A DNA stretch of 64,000 bases from Verrucomicrobiota bacterium (GTDB taxonomy: Bacteria > Verrucomicrobiota > Lentisphaeria > JABSQK01 > JAJFLO01), in assembly GCA_021772615.1 (NCBI GenBank), contig JAJFLQ010000063.1, forward strand, positions 1-64,000, given 5' to 3'. Of the stretch, positions 18,073-27,755 are shown in pieces. The position numbers and the translations under genes are program-made. Positions within the stretch are counted from its first letter, which is position 1. Every line of letters begins with the position of its first letter. The notes beneath the pieces were generated by a model. That model was not told where the DNA came from. It did no database searches and was given only the letters and a program-made list of their open reading frames with translations.

Positions 18073-18217
18073 GATTTCACTTACTCACATTCTTGGTCTG
18101 GATCTGGCCGTCCGTCCGGCGATACGATTTGTGTTCGGTCGTCGCGGCCGCCGATCCTCCAGGACCGCGTCGAAATCCGGGATCGCTGCGCCTTGGCGCA
18201 TAAAACACACACGTCTA

Positions 18218-19318
18218 CTATGCGTGTCGGCCTGCGGAGAGTATGCGATAGATCTTTTCGGCGGCATCGCCGTTGCCGTAGAACGCCGGACGGTTCTGGG
18301 GCGGCGGAAGCTGTAGTACGCGTCGAATCTCCGCGGCGACGACAGCTCCGCCTGACGGCGACACGAGATGGTTCCAACCGGCATCGACCAGCTCTACCCA
18401 TTCGGTTTCGTCCCGCAGTGTTACACACGGCGTACCGTGAACGTACGCCTCCTTCTGGACACCGCCTGAATCTGTTACCACCAGTCGCGCGTGCTTCTCC
18501 AGCACGACCATGTCGCGATAGCCGGCCGGCGCGGTCAGCACAAGATCGTCATGAACCGTATCGAGCAACTGCAGTGCAGTCAGTGCCATACGCGTCCGAG
18601 GATGCAGCGGCAGCACCACCGGAACGTCCGCTGCGACTGCGAGCAGACCCTCTACGCAGGCGCGAAGCCGATGTTCAGCATCTGTATTCTCGGCGCGATG
18701 GATGGTGGCCAGAATGTACGCATCTGGAGCAACGCCGAGGTTTTCCAATACAGCGAGATCGCTGCCTGCACGCGCATCAATAGCCTTGGCAACATCCACC
18801 ATCACGTCGCCGACGAGGTGAACACCGGCACCGCTGATGCCTTCCTTCTCTAGATTCGTTGCTGCCTGTTGCGTCGGTACAAAAAGGCTGGTCGAAAGGT
18901 GGTCGGTCAGCACCCGGTTAATCTCTTCGGGCATGGTGCGGTTGTACGAGCGCAGCCCGGCTTCGACGTGTGCCACGGGAATGTTGAGCTTGGCGGCAGC
19001 AAGGCCGCCGGCAAGCGTCGAGTTGGTGTCGCCATAGACCAGTACCCAGTCCGGTTTCTGTTCGAACAGGACTGACTCGATCGCTTCGAGCATGCGCCCG
19101 GTCATGTCCGCATGGCTTCCTGAGCCGATAGCAAGATTGTAGTCCGGACGCGGCAATGACAGTTCATCAAAGAAGATCTGGGACATGGCCTCATCGTAAT
19201 GTTGCCCGGTATGCACCAGCACCTCATCGATGCCGGAGTTCGGCTGGCGAAAGCGTTGGGAAACCATCATGGCCTTCACGAACTGTGGGCGCGCACCGAT
19301 GACGGATAGAATTCTCAT
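18218..19318 (-). CDS. wbpI: UDP-sugar 2-epimerase, WbpI type
   Basis: 366 residues of the non-hydrolysing UDP-N-acetylglucosamine 2-epimerase fold: N-terminal MRILSVIGARPQFVKA, the catalytic stretch HVEAGLRSYNRTMPEEINR, and the UDP-binding TDSGGVQKEAYVHG followed by TEWVELVDAGWN. The MPEEINRVLTDH form is more like WbpI than WecB. Together with the two genes upstream on the strand it would convert UDP-2,3-diacetamido-2,3-dideoxy-glucuronate to the manno form, for a surface polysaccharide. The start is 6 bp after the aminotransferase stop with no clear ribosome binding site, so translation is probably coupled. WecB activity cannot be excluded from sequence alone. Confidence 0.8.
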   Translation of the reverse strand: MRILSVIGARPQFVKAMMVSQRFRQPNSGIDEVLVHTGQHYDEAMSQIFFDELSLPRPDYNLAIGSGSHADMTGRMLEAIESVLFEQKPDWVLVYGDTNSTLAGGLAAAKLNIPVAHVEAGLRSYNRTMPEEINRVLTDHLSTSLFVPTQQAATNLEKEGISGAGVHLVGDVMVDVAKAIDARAGSDLAVLENLGVAPDAYILATIHRAENTDAEHRLRACVEGLLAVAADVPVVLPLHPRTRMALTALQLLDTVHDDLVLTAPAGYRDMVVLEKHARLVVTDSGGVQKEAYVHGTPCVTLRDETEWVELVDAGWNHLVSPSGGAVVAAEIRRVLQLPPPQNRPAFYGNGDAAEKIYRILSAGRHA

Positions 19319-19324
19319 GATGTA

Positions 19325-20464
19325 TTAGGCGCGTGAATAGAAGGTCCGGAACTGCTCGACCACATATGCGATCTGCGTCGGCGTCAACTCCGGATAGATC
19401 GGTATGGCCACGGTTTCTCGCGCAGCAGCCTCTGCGTGGGGGAAGGCGCCGTTCCTGTAATCGAGATACGCGAAACACGCCTGAAGATGAAAGGGTACAG
19501 GATAATAGATCTCCGAGGCGACGCCGTGGGCGGAAAGAAAGTCACGCAACGCATCGCGACGGGTAACGCGCAGGATAAACTGATTGTATATGTGAAAATG
19601 TGAGACACCTGATTCCTGGTACACCGCGGTTGGCAGGATAACGTGCTCACCTGTCACTGATGCCGCCTCGAAGCCGTCGCGGTACAAGGCCGCATTCTGC
19701 TGTCGCTTGCGGGTCCAGTTATCGAGATGCCTCTGTTTCACGAGCAGGAGCGCCGCCTGCAATTCGTCGATACGAAAATTGCCGCCGATGATCTGGTGGT
19801 AATATTTTGGTTTGCTGCCGTGCACCCTCAGTATGCGCACCTTCTCCGCATGGTCCGCGTCGTTGGTCACCACCATACCCGCGTCGCCGATGGCGCCAAG
19901 ATTCTTGCTGGGAAAGAAACTGAAACAACCGGAGGTCCCCATCGAACCCGCTCGGCGTCCGTCGCGGTACTCGCTTCCGATCGCCTGCGCGGCATCTTCG
20001 ATAACCGGAATACCGTGCCGTTCTGCGATGGCCAGCAATGGCGCCATGTCGGCGCATTGTCCGTAGAGGTGTACGGCTATGATCGCCCGGGTCCGCGGTG
20101 TTACCACGGCTGCGGCATGGTCGGGATCGATGTTATACGTAACAGGATCGATGTCGGCAAAGACCGGGCGCGCGCCAAGTCTGGCGATGACCCCGGCGGT
20201 GGCGAAGAACGAGTAGGGCGTGGTGACAACCTCATCGCCGGGCCCGATGCCCAATGCCATCAGCGCGATTAATAATGCGTCCGTACCGGACGACACCCCG
20301 ACCCCGTGGCTGCATTGGCTGTACGCTGCGATCGCCTCTTCCAGTTCGGTGACCGCCGGACCAAGAATGAAGCGATTGGAGTCAATCACCTCCGTCGCGG
20401 CAGCAAGCAGGTCACCGCGAATCTCGCGGTGATGAGCGGCCAGATCGAGCATGGGTATCGTCAT
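19325..20464 (-). CDS. wbpE: DegT/DnrJ/EryC1 sugar aminotransferase, WbpE type
   Basis: 379 residues starting [12 protein letters not shown] at the ATG that overlaps the upstream stop by ATGA; longer open sequence upstream is antisense-like and inside the previous gene. PLP enzyme of the DegT family: [49 protein letters not shown], and the Schiff-base lysine Lys187 in [13 protein letters not shown]. By context it transfers an amino group to C3 of the UDP-3-keto-uronic acid made by the fused dehydrogenase. The amine is then acetylated by the acetyltransferase half of that same protein. Confidence 0.88.
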   Translation of the reverse strand: MTIPMLDLAAHHREIRGDLLAAATEVIDSNRFILGPAVTELEEAIAAYSQCSHGVGVSSGTDALLIALMALGIGPGDEVVTTPYSFFATAGVIARLGARPVFADIDPVTYNIDPDHAAAVVTPRTRAIIAVHLYGQCADMAPLLAIAERHGIPVIEDAAQAIGSEYRDGRRAGSMGTSGCFSFFPSKNLGAIGDAGMVVTNDADHAEKVRILRVHGSKPKYYHQIIGGNFRIDELQAALLLVKQRHLDNWTRKRQQNAALYRDGFEAASVTGEHVILPTAVYQESGVSHFHIYNQFILRVTRRDALRDFLSAHGVASEIYYPVPFHLQACFAYLDYRNGAFPHAEAAARETVAIPIYPELTPTQIAYVVEQFRTFYSRA

Positions 20465-22098
20465 GATGTTGCCTCCTCGGCCTCGTCTTCGTCCCGCGTT
20501 ACGATGCCGTCGTTCAGGTGATAGCAGCCGCAGCTCGCGCAAGCGGCGGCGCCGGCGTCGTCGAAAGCCAGTACCTCCCCGCAACGGCAGCGCCAGCCGT
20601 TGCACCGTCCCGGCACCCCAAGCACGAGCGCATAGTCCGGCACGTCGCGCGTCACCACGGCGCCGGCGCCGACAAACGCAAAACGCCCGACGGTGACCCC
20701 GCATACAATCGTGCAGTTGGCGCCGAGGCTGGCGCCTGTGCGAATCCGTGTGGGCCGGAGTTCGTCCATACGACTGATGCCGCTGCGAGGGTTGACGACG
20801 TTGGTGAACACCATCGAAGGTCCGCAGAAGACATGGTCCTCGAGCGTTACGCCCTCGTACACGCAAACATTGTTCTGTATTTTTACACCCGCGCCAACTG
20901 TGGCTCGCGGACCGATCACGACATTTTGGCCGATATTGCAGTCTCTCCCGATTCTGGATCCTGTCATGACATGCGATACATGCCATATCTTTGTGCCCGT
21001 TGCGATCACCACACCTTCGTCGATAAACGCGGATTCATGGGCGAAATAGGAGGGTTTCCCCGTGGCAGCGCGATCTTTGCCGGCGAATTCGCCTCCATTG
21101 TCTGAGTGCGTCTCTCCTGCTATCGAAGCCTGGCAGCGTTCCAGTACATCCAACACCCGCAGACCTTCGTCGCCATCCGTACGGGGGCGCTGCCGGGTTT
21201 GTATGCAGTCAAGGAAGTGCTCGCACTCCGCACGTAACGGCTCGCTAGTGTCAATCGGAACGCAGATCGCGTCGGACTTGTTCACGACCGGTACCTGATT
21301 GCGCCAGTCAATCGAATGCGAATACAGTTTTAGCTTGTCATTGATACCGGCGGTATCGTCAAACACAGCCATTTGCCGATCACCGACTACGACCAGCTTC
21401 TGCTCTTTGTACGGATGCAGCCAGGACACGAAGATATGCGCCCGCACACCGCTGGGAAAGGTTAGCAGGCTCACGGTGACATCGGCTATTTTCTCGTGGA
21501 GATAGTTGCCGCCCTGGCTCTCGGTAGACGTCGGCATCTCGTTCAACAACCCGAGAATCACAGAAATATCATGCGGCGCAAATGACCACAGAATGTTCTC
21601 TTCGCGGCGGATCTTACCCATGTTCAAACGGTTCGAGTACACGTACTGAATTCGCCCCAGCTCACCAGCATCGACAAGTGCTTTGAGCTTGAGTATTGCA
21701 GGATGGTACCACAACAAGTGGCCCACCATCAGAATACGGTTGCGTTTCGCGGCGAGCGCGACCAGCTTGCGCCCGTTCTCGACCGACAGGCACAGGGGCT
21801 TTTCGACAATGACGTCCTTGTCCGCGGTGAGTGCGTCATGCACCATCTGATAGTGCGTCTCCGCCGGTGTCGACAGCGCGATGCCGTCAATGTCGGGATC
21901 GTCGAGCACATTGCAGTATTGCGTGATCTGCTGCGCGTCGCCGCATTCCTCGGAAATTGCTGCAAGCGATTCGGCGTTGCTGTCGCACACAACCGCCAAT
22001 GCACCAAGCTCACGGTAGTTCCGAACCAGATTCCGCCCCCAGTATCCGGCACCGACCACGGCGATGCGAGGCTGCGTTTTCGATGATGGTGTCTTCAT
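20461..22098 (-). CDS. wbpB-wbpD: Fused sugar dehydrogenase / N-acetyltransferase with zinc ribbon
   Basis: 545 residues. Residues 1-330 are a Gfo/Idh/MocA NAD-dependent oxidoreductase: [17 protein letters not shown], then [10 protein letters not shown] and the catalytic-region [14 protein letters not shown]. Residues about 355-500 are a left-handed beta helix with hexapeptide repeats, ending [21 protein letters not shown], as in WbpD. The tail carries Cys504, Cys506, Cys520 and Cys523 (CRCG ... CASC), a zinc ribbon. The protein would oxidise C3 of UDP-GlcNAcA and later acetylate the 3-amine, on either side of the adjacent aminotransferase step. GGAGAACT ahead of the ATG supports the start. 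First of three overlapping genes. The 6-dehydrogenase (WbpA) is not in the window. Confidence 0.87.
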   Translation of the reverse strand: MKTPSSKTQPRIAVVGAGYWGRNLVRNYRELGALAVVCDSNAESLAAISEECGDAQQITQYCNVLDDPDIDGIALSTPAETHYQMVHDALTADKDVIVEKPLCLSVENGRKLVALAAKRNRILMVGHLLWYHPAILKLKALVDAGELGRIQYVYSNRLNMGKIRREENILWSFAPHDISVILGLLNEMPTSTESQGGNYLHEKIADVTVSLLTFPSGVRAHIFVSWLHPYKEQKLVVVGDRQMAVFDDTAGINDKLKLYSHSIDWRNQVPVVNKSDAICVPIDTSEPLRAECEHFLDCIQTRQRPRTDGDEGLRVLDVLERCQASIAGETHSDNGGEFAGKDRAATGKPSYFAHESAFIDEGVVIATGTKIWHVSHVMTGSRIGRDCNIGQNVVIGPRATVGAGVKIQNNVCVYEGVTLEDHVFCGPSMVFTNVVNPRSGISRMDELRPTRIRTGASLGANCTIVCGVTVGRFAFVGAGAVVTRDVPDYALVLGVPGRCNGWRCRCGEVLAFDDAGAAACASCGCYHLNDGIVTRDEDEAEEATS

Positions 22099-22167
22099 AG
22101 TTCTCCGTAACTCAGTTAGATGAGGTGCGATATGTAGCCGCAGCAGAGGTTGTATGAATGAATCAGG

Positions 22168-23811
22168 CTAAAACGCCGGCATGGGGCGATCGGGCTTGTT
22201 CGGGGTCTTTGGTATACCGGTACGGAACAATGACCATTTTAGCGCGACCGGCGTAATAAGTGTGGTCACAATAACCATAATTACAATAGCGGAGAAAACC
22301 GAATCGGTCACCACACCAAGACCTTTTCCAACACTGGCGAAAATCAGTCCGACCTCGCCTCGCGGTACCATGCCGATTCCGACCGACAGGCGGTCCACGT
22401 TCTTGCCGGCGACAAGGCCGCATACGATCTTGCCAATGATGGCGACCACAGTAAACGCGATGGCCATGCCGAACGTGCCAGGCAGAAGAAATGTGCCGAG
22501 ATTCACCTGCATTCCCATGAGTACGAAGAACACCGGCGCGAAAAGCGCTTCAAGCGGACCAACGATCTCTTCTACCGTACGTTTGTCGTGGTGGTCAGCG
22601 AAGTGGCTTTCTTCCAGGATCAGGCCGGCGGCGAAGGCGCCGACAATTGCGGCAAGTCCGATCTGATTCGCCATCCACGAGGTCACGAAGGCGAGTACCA
22701 GCGGAAACAGCAGTTTGAAATTGGCTCGGTCCAGGCGGCTGGCGACTGGAATGTTCCAGCGCACAAATTTCTCGCCGAACTTGATAATGCCGCCGAGAAG
22801 AAGTGTACTCAACACGCACAGTCGAATGATCTCGGAGAAGTGCAGGCCACCACTGACGACAATGCCCACGACCAGCGCCAGTATGATCAGGCCCAGAATG
22901 TCGTCGATCACCGCCGCACCGAGGATTATCTTTGCCTCCGGCGTCTGCAGGCGTTTCAGATCCTTGAACACCCGCGCGGTGATGCCTACACTTGTGGCGC
23001 ATAGTGTCGCACCGATAAAAAGATCGGCGGATGTCGGTGCATCAGGAAGCATCGACATGCTTATACCGACGCCGCACAGAAACGGCACCACCACGCCGAC
23101 GATTGCCACGAGTAGCGCGCGCGGCCCGACCTTGAGCATCTCGTCGACACTGGTCTCGAGACCGACCATAAATAACAACAGAATCACGCCGTGATTCGAA
23201 AACAACCATAACGCAAACACCATGATCGCCTGCTGCGATGCGCCGTGACCGCTGAGGATCGTCACCACGCGATGTCCGGCCTGGCCCGGTTCAAGCTGCA
23301 GCGGCGAAAACACCGTAGCCGCGGCCTCCCGCATGGCCAGCCCCGAATCCAGGACAACGGTAAACAACTCGGCGGCATCAGTCAGATGCATTACGAGCAC
23401 GAACAGGGGAATCTTCAGCATATACCCGATATTGCCGATAATCACACCGATAATCAGTTCGCCGAGGACGGATGGTTGGTTGAGCTTCTCGGCGGACCAG
23501 CGGCCGATCATCGCGACGAGCACGATCAGTGCGATCTCCAGCAGGATCAGGGCGAACGGGTCGGTATGTCCGCCGCCATTTCCGTGCGCTTCAGGCGCGG
23601 CGGCCTCTGCATGGTGCTCATGAGCGTGACCGGCACCGCCGTTCGCGTCATTGTCAGCTGAAAATTCTGCCGGTGTCGGCGCCGTGGTGACAGACTCACC
23701 GCTTGCGGGTGATTGCGGGAGCGGGTTGAGATCCGACGCCGCGTCGACCCCCAGCAACACGGCGCACACGACAGCAGCGATAACAACTATAAGTTTACGG
23801 TTTGGGATCAT
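22168..23811 (-). CDS. CPA2-type cation:proton antiporter with His-rich exported N-terminus
   Basis: 547 residues. A signal-like segment (6-24) is followed by a Pro/Thr linker and a His-rich stretch at about 60-82 (HAHEHHAEAAAPEAHGNGGGH). About twelve membrane segments start near residue 86. Typical features are LNQPSVLGELIIGVIIGN, the core AAVIDDILGLIILALV (the Asp-Asp ion site of the family), FAAGLILEES and MGMQVN. The family exchanges Na or K for protons. There is no C-terminal TrkA-N domain, so it is closer to NapA than to full KefB. The His-rich extension could bind metal or sense pH; that is inference. Confidence 0.85.
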   Translation of the reverse strand: MIPNRKLIVVIAAVVCAVLLGVDAASDLNPLPQSPASGESVTTAPTPAEFSADNDANGGAGHAHEHHAEAAAPEAHGNGGGHTDPFALILLEIALIVLVAMIGRWSAEKLNQPSVLGELIIGVIIGNIGYMLKIPLFVLVMHLTDAAELFTVVLDSGLAMREAAATVFSPLQLEPGQAGHRVVTILSGHGASQQAIMVFALWLFSNHGVILLLFMVGLETSVDEMLKVGPRALLVAIVGVVVPFLCGVGISMSMLPDAPTSADLFIGATLCATSVGITARVFKDLKRLQTPEAKIILGAAVIDDILGLIILALVVGIVVSGGLHFSEIIRLCVLSTLLLGGIIKFGEKFVRWNIPVASRLDRANFKLLFPLVLAFVTSWMANQIGLAAIVGAFAAGLILEESHFADHHDKRTVEEIVGPLEALFAPVFFVLMGMQVNLGTFLLPGTFGMAIAFTVVAIIGKIVCGLVAGKNVDRLSVGIGMVPRGEVGLIFASVGKGLGVVTDSVFSAIVIMVIVTTLITPVALKWSLFRTGIPKTPNKPDRPMPAF

Positions 23812-24136
23812 GGTTCGCAGTGACCGGGTTAATCGGGCAACTCTCGGTCTTGCGTATCGTGATGCGGTATCGGAGTTTTCGGGATCGGAATCAGATTCGG
23901 GAGCGGGCAGACGGTCGCGCTATGTACCAGATTACGTCGAAACCCGGCGAGATTCGAGCGTGTCGGTTTTGGTGGCGTTGAAAAAACAATAAGTATAGCA
24001 TGCGGCTGGCTGGATGAAAATCGTATGGCTGTAAACAATTCGGGAATTGGAAAATCGCCTGGATTCGGTCAGAAGGGTTTGATTCCGATCGTTCTCGTCA
24101 TATTTTTAGCTCACAATCAGACTCTCGGCCACACAA
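23812..24136. other. Divergent intergenic region before tRNA-Gly
   Basis: 325 bp between the antiporter gene (minus) and the tRNA (plus). It contains the tRNA promoter candidate at 24079-24106. No protein gene is supported in it. Confidence 0.5.
24079..24106 (+). promoter_or_regulatory. Promoter of tRNA-Gly
   Basis: TTGATT (24079-24084) and TATTTT (24101-24106) are 16 bp apart. The predicted transcript start near 24113 leaves a short leader before the tRNA at 24137. Confidence 0.5.
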
Positions 24137-24210
24137 GCGGGTGTAGCTCAATGGTAGAGCCCCAGCCTTCCAAGCTGGTCATGTGGGTTCGATCCCCATC
24201 ACCCGCTCCA
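24137..24210 (+). tRNA. tRNA-Gly (anticodon TCC)
   Basis: Cloverleaf by eye: acceptor GCGGGTG pairs with CACCCGC, and D stem GCTC pairs with GAGC. The anticodon stem CCAGC/GCTGG surrounds loop CTTCCAA, with anticodon TCC at 24169-24171. The T stem GTGGG/CCCAT has loop TTCGATC. The discriminator T is followed by an encoded CCA (24208-24210). It decodes GGA and GGG. Confidence 0.96.
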
Positions 24211-24920
24211 TTCTTTCGCCGCACCACAGCGTCGCCATCAAAGCAAAAAATGGATGTTTCACCGTCATTTCTCTCTATGGATGTTTGTATAGATTTCAGG
24301 TTAATGGGGTAGAATTACCGGTACGACGAATTTGGGTGACGGCGAGTGGCATCACGTAGCGGTTGTATTCGACGATGACGGCACACCCGATGTCACCGAC
24401 GCCCGGCTTTTCGTGCGATCATGAGTTCGACGGAAAGATTGACGAAGTCGCTTTATTTTTCCGCGCTTTGAGAGATTCAGAGATTCGAGCCATATTCAAT
24501 GGGGCTGCCGTAATCCATCCATATCGGGGACGTCCCGCAAGCACGTCATCGGTCACAGAATTTGTGGATCCCGCGGCCTTACGGGCCGATAGACCAGCGC
24601 CTCGGCCGCAGCATTTCGGCAATACGAGCTTACTATCAACGCCCTGGACGTAAGCGATCGGCATGGATGTAGCCATACCTCGCCGAGTTCGCATTTGTTC
24701 ATCCGTTGGCATGTATCCGCCACGACGTGTTTTCTCGTTGTGCAACTCGCTCCCAAATGATCGGGTCTTTCTCGCTGTATCAGGCTGCACGGCTACATAG
24801 TCGCGTTAACGTATGTGCTGGCGACGTGTCACGGCATCGGTTTTTTCAGCCGAGTACAGCGGCCGCGATCGTCTCACCCGTCCGGTACACCTGGTTAGCA
24901 AATTAAATTGGGAATGTAAG
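24211..24920. other. Gene-poor stretch holding a LamG remnant
   Basis: About 710 bp between tRNA-Gly and the ABC exporter. Apart from the LamG-like remnant (24317-24513) I see no gene, and the open frames lack ribosome binding sites and recognisable content. The exporter frame could begin at 24813, within this stretch. Confidence 0.5.
24317..24513 (+). pseudogene. LamG-like (concanavalin A-like) gene remnant
   Basis: Frame 24317-24424 reads LGDGEWHHVAVVFDDDGTPD and runs to a stop. From 24417 a different frame reads EFDGKIDEVALFFRALRDSE and IRAIFNG. Both pieces match consecutive parts of the intact LamG-like prepilin gene at 54952-55839 (DNEWHHVAAVFENDGTPD and FRGKIDEMVIYESALSSGQ). About 45 residues between them are missing, and there is no start or N-terminal pilin helix. 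This is a decayed fragment of a paralogue. Confidence 0.7.
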
Positions 24921-26657
24921 GTGAGCAAATCACGCGTGACACTGCGACATGTCTTTGCGACCATAATCTGGCCGCGTCGGAATATCCTGTTTGTCGGTCT
25001 GGTCTTGATTGTGATCAATCGCCTCTCCGGGCTGGTACTGCCGGGGTCGAGTAAGTATCTCATGGACGATGTGGTGGCCAATAGCGACGTGGCGATGTTG
25101 AAGGTTCTGATTGTGGTCGTTGCGGCGGCGATCGCGGTGCAGTCGATCACATCCTATCTCCTTACACGAATACTGAGCGTCGAGGCACAGCGAGTAATCG
25201 CCGGATTGCGGTCGCGGATCAACGCACATGTGCTGCGGCTACCGGTCGGCTATTTCGATGATAATCCAACCGGTGCACTGGTTTCACGCATCATGTCTGA
25301 TGTCGATGGCGTCCGCAACCTCATTGGCACGGGGCTGGTGCAATTATTCGGCGGAATCCTGGCATCCTTCATATGTCTCGTCTTGCTCATTCGCATCAGC
25401 CCGCTGATGACGCTGTATGTGGTTTTTCCGATTACTGTCTTTGGTCTGATCATGCTGAAGGCGTACGGCTACATCCGCCCGATCTTCCGGGAGCGACGCA
25501 AGATCACAGCCGAGGTCTCCGGCCGACTCACCGAGACCCTGAACGGCATTCGCGTCATCAAGGGGTTCAGCGCCGAGGCACAGGAGATCGGCGTCTTCGA
25601 TGCCGGTGTATACCGTCTGTTTGACAACGTGCGGCAAAGCCTCACCGCGACCAGCCTGGTCACGAGTCTGACAACGTTCCTGCTGGGAACGGCCACTGCC
25701 GGCGTGATGGCGATCGGTGGATACATGATCATCAGCGACCAATTGACTGTCGGCGAGTTTCTGTCGTTCACCTTGTACCTTGGATTTCTGATTGCACCGA
25801 TCGTGCAGATGAGCAGCATCGGGACGCAACTCACCGAGGCGTTTGCCGGCCTTGACCGCACTGAAGAACTCATGAATCTGGCGACTGAAGATAGTGATGT
25901 GGGCCGCGACATTGATATTGACGCGATCAGCGGCGCGGTTGAATTTCGCAATGTGACCTTTGCATACGGTGATGGAGACGACGTTATTTCGAGTATCGCC
26001 TTCGAGGCTCCTGCCGGTTCCGTAACCGCGTTGGTGGGTACCTCGGGATCGGGGAAATCCACCATCGCCAGCCTCGCCGCGTCGTTTCTCACACCGACAT
26101 CGGGAACGATTCTGGTAGACGGCTATGACCTTTCCCGGGTCACCCTGGAGAGTTACCGCAGCCGCCTTGGCGTCGTTCTGCAGGACGATTTTTTGTTCGA
26201 GGGATCGATCCGCGAGAATATCTTGTTTTCCAGGCCGGACGCATCGGAGGAAGAATTACGCGATGCCGTCACTGCAGCACGAATAAGGGAGTTTTCGGAT
26301 CGGTTTGCCGACGGGCTTGATACCGTGGTCGGCGAGCGCGGCGTGAAGCTTTCCGGCGGCCAACGGCAGCGCATTTCCATCGCGCGCGCGATCCTCGCCG
26401 ACCCGAGGATTCTGATACTTGATGAGGCTACGTCCAACCTTGATACCGAAAGCGAAGTGCTCATTCAGGAGAGCTTGACCGAGTTGATGCGGGGCCGGAC
26501 AACGCTGGTTATCGCCCACCGCCTGAGCACGATTCGCAAGGCAGACCAGATCTTGGTCATTGAGCACGGTCGGATCGCGGAACGTGGGACACATGCGGCC
26601 CTGATCGAGGCGCAGGGGCGCTACCACGAGCTGTACACCTACCAGGCGCGTATCTGA
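24921..26657 (+). CDS. ABC exporter, MsbA-like half transporter
   Basis: 578 residues from a GTG at 24921; an ATG at 24813 would add 36 residues with no clear conservation, so the start is uncertain. The first ~310 residues are a six-helix ABC membrane domain (QSITSYLLTRILSVEAQRVI, then the coupling region RLTETLNGIRVIKGFSAEAQE). The nucleotide-binding domain has Walker A GTSGSGKST, Q-loop VLQDDFLFEGSIRENI, signature LSGGQRQR, Walker B ILILDEATSNLD and switch His in VIAHRLSTIRKA. It probably flips lipid, LPS precursors or drugs as a homodimer; the substrate is unknown. Stands alone between tRNA-Gly and the universal stress gene. Confidence 0.88.
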   Translation: MSKSRVTLRHVFATIIWPRRNILFVGLVLIVINRLSGLVLPGSSKYLMDDVVANSDVAMLKVLIVVVAAAIAVQSITSYLLTRILSVEAQRVIAGLRSRINAHVLRLPVGYFDDNPTGALVSRIMSDVDGVRNLIGTGLVQLFGGILASFICLVLLIRISPLMTLYVVFPITVFGLIMLKAYGYIRPIFRERRKITAEVSGRLTETLNGIRVIKGFSAEAQEIGVFDAGVYRLFDNVRQSLTATSLVTSLTTFLLGTATAGVMAIGGYMIISDQLTVGEFLSFTLYLGFLIAPIVQMSSIGTQLTEAFAGLDRTEELMNLATEDSDVGRDIDIDAISGAVEFRNVTFAYGDGDDVISSIAFEAPAGSVTALVGTSGSGKSTIASLAASFLTPTSGTILVDGYDLSRVTLESYRSRLGVVLQDDFLFEGSIRENILFSRPDASEEELRDAVTAARIREFSDRFADGLDTVVGERGVKLSGGQRQRISIARAILADPRILILDEATSNLDTESEVLIQESLTELMRGRTTLVIAHRLSTIRKADQILVIEHGRIAERGTHAALIEAQGRYHELYTYQARI

Positions 26658-26704
26658 CAAGCCGGGTTGTGCGGCGTATGACGGATGAGGCTTCAGGCGA
26701 AACT

Positions 26705-26733
26705 TTGTCGAGAATACAATCCGATCATGATAT
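26705..26733 (+). promoter_or_regulatory. Possible promoter of the universal stress gene
   Basis: TTGTCG (26705-26710) and TGATAT (26728-26733) with 17 bp between; start near 26740, about 80 bases before the gene. Confidence 0.35.
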
Positions 26734-26822
26734 AGTGAATCGAATAAAATCTAATACCGACAGACTGCAAAGTCCGGCCAAGCGGCCGGATCCTACATCA
26801 ATAACTGACGGGACATACTGAC

Positions 26823-27725
26823 ATGGCAAACAACATAGAGCGTATCTTATTGGCGTTGGATTTTGATGAACAAAGCGTGTTCCCAATGGAAAAAGCCCGC
26901 CACCTCGCAAAGCAGGTCGATGCCGAGTTGACGGTTCTTCATGTGATCGAAGACCTGCGGGATTATCCGTTTCTTCATCTCTCTGCGTCGGATACGGCGG
27001 TTATGAGTTGCTCCCGGCAAATGGACGACTATGCCGAGATTCTGAATAAAATGGGCGTGACCGTGAAGCATACATCGGTTCGGGAAGGCAAACCCGTTGA
27101 CAGTATACTGGATACCGCCGACACCATGCAGGTCGATTTGATCCTGCTCGGCGCGAGACGCAAAAAGCTCCTGGAACGGATGCTGGGCACGACGGCCGAA
27201 AGGGTGATCAAGAACGCGAACCAGCCCGTGTGGGTTGTGCATCCCGAAGACGCGACTCAGCCTGTACAGACGATTGTCTGCGCCACGGACTTCACGCCAG
27301 GTTCCGCCGAGACGCTCAAGACCGCTTTGCAGCTTACGCGGACGCTGCATGCTAAACTCGAGATTCTCCATGTCTTCGGACATGAAACAGTCACAGGAGA
27401 TGAATGTAGTTTGGACGATATGGAGCAGCATCTTGATCGCACTGCGTCCGACCGCAATGTCGTCCCCGAGTCCGGGAGCATGGAAGCTTACCTGCGAGAT
27501 TTCGATCTATCCGGCGTCGATTATAGCTATATTATTCGGCACGGAGCTGTTTCCGATGAAATATCGAATGTCGTAAAAATAACCGACTGTGACTTGCTTG
27601 TGATGGGGGTAATCACCACGTCGAGGATCATTCGGTTTCTGGGGCGTGGTACGCTCGACAAGCTGCTCCGGCGCTTACCGTGCTCTATTGTCACCGTGCG
27701 GCATGGCCGGAAAGGCGAAGATTAA
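26823..27725 (+). CDS. Tandem universal stress protein (two UspA domains)
   Basis: 300 residues with two UspA folds: residues 5-138 (ERILLALDFDEQSV ... NQPVWVVHP) and 144-297 (QTIVCATDFTPGSAETLKTAL ... LPCSIVTVRHG). The first domain keeps an ATP-site-like GARRKKLLERMLGTTAERV, the second GVITTSRIIRFLGRGTLDKL. The family responds to starvation and oxidative or respiratory stress and binds ATP; the exact role is unknown. Soluble, no signal. Faces the hybrid kinase gene 30 bp away. Confidence 0.9.
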   Translation: MANNIERILLALDFDEQSVFPMEKARHLAKQVDAELTVLHVIEDLRDYPFLHLSASDTAVMSCSRQMDDYAEILNKMGVTVKHTSVREGKPVDSILDTADTMQVDLILLGARRKKLLERMLGTTAERVIKNANQPVWVVHPEDATQPVQTIVCATDFTPGSAETLKTALQLTRTLHAKLEILHVFGHETVTGDECSLDDMEQHLDRTASDRNVVPESGSMEAYLRDFDLSGVDYSYIIRHGAVSDEISNVVKITDCDLLVMGVITTSRIIRFLGRGTLDKLLRRLPCSIVTVRHGRKGED

Positions 27726-27755
27726 CCGCGTTTTCCGTTGTAAGCATTCGGCCCC

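Noticed and set aside
20465..20986. N-terminal extension of the aminotransferase
   Set aside because: The open frame upstream of MTIPMLDL lies inside the upstream fusion gene and is Arg-rich noise; the ATGA overlap marks the start.
24025..24312. Plus-strand frame across tRNA-Gly
   Set aside because: It runs through the tRNA cloverleaf and has no independent support.
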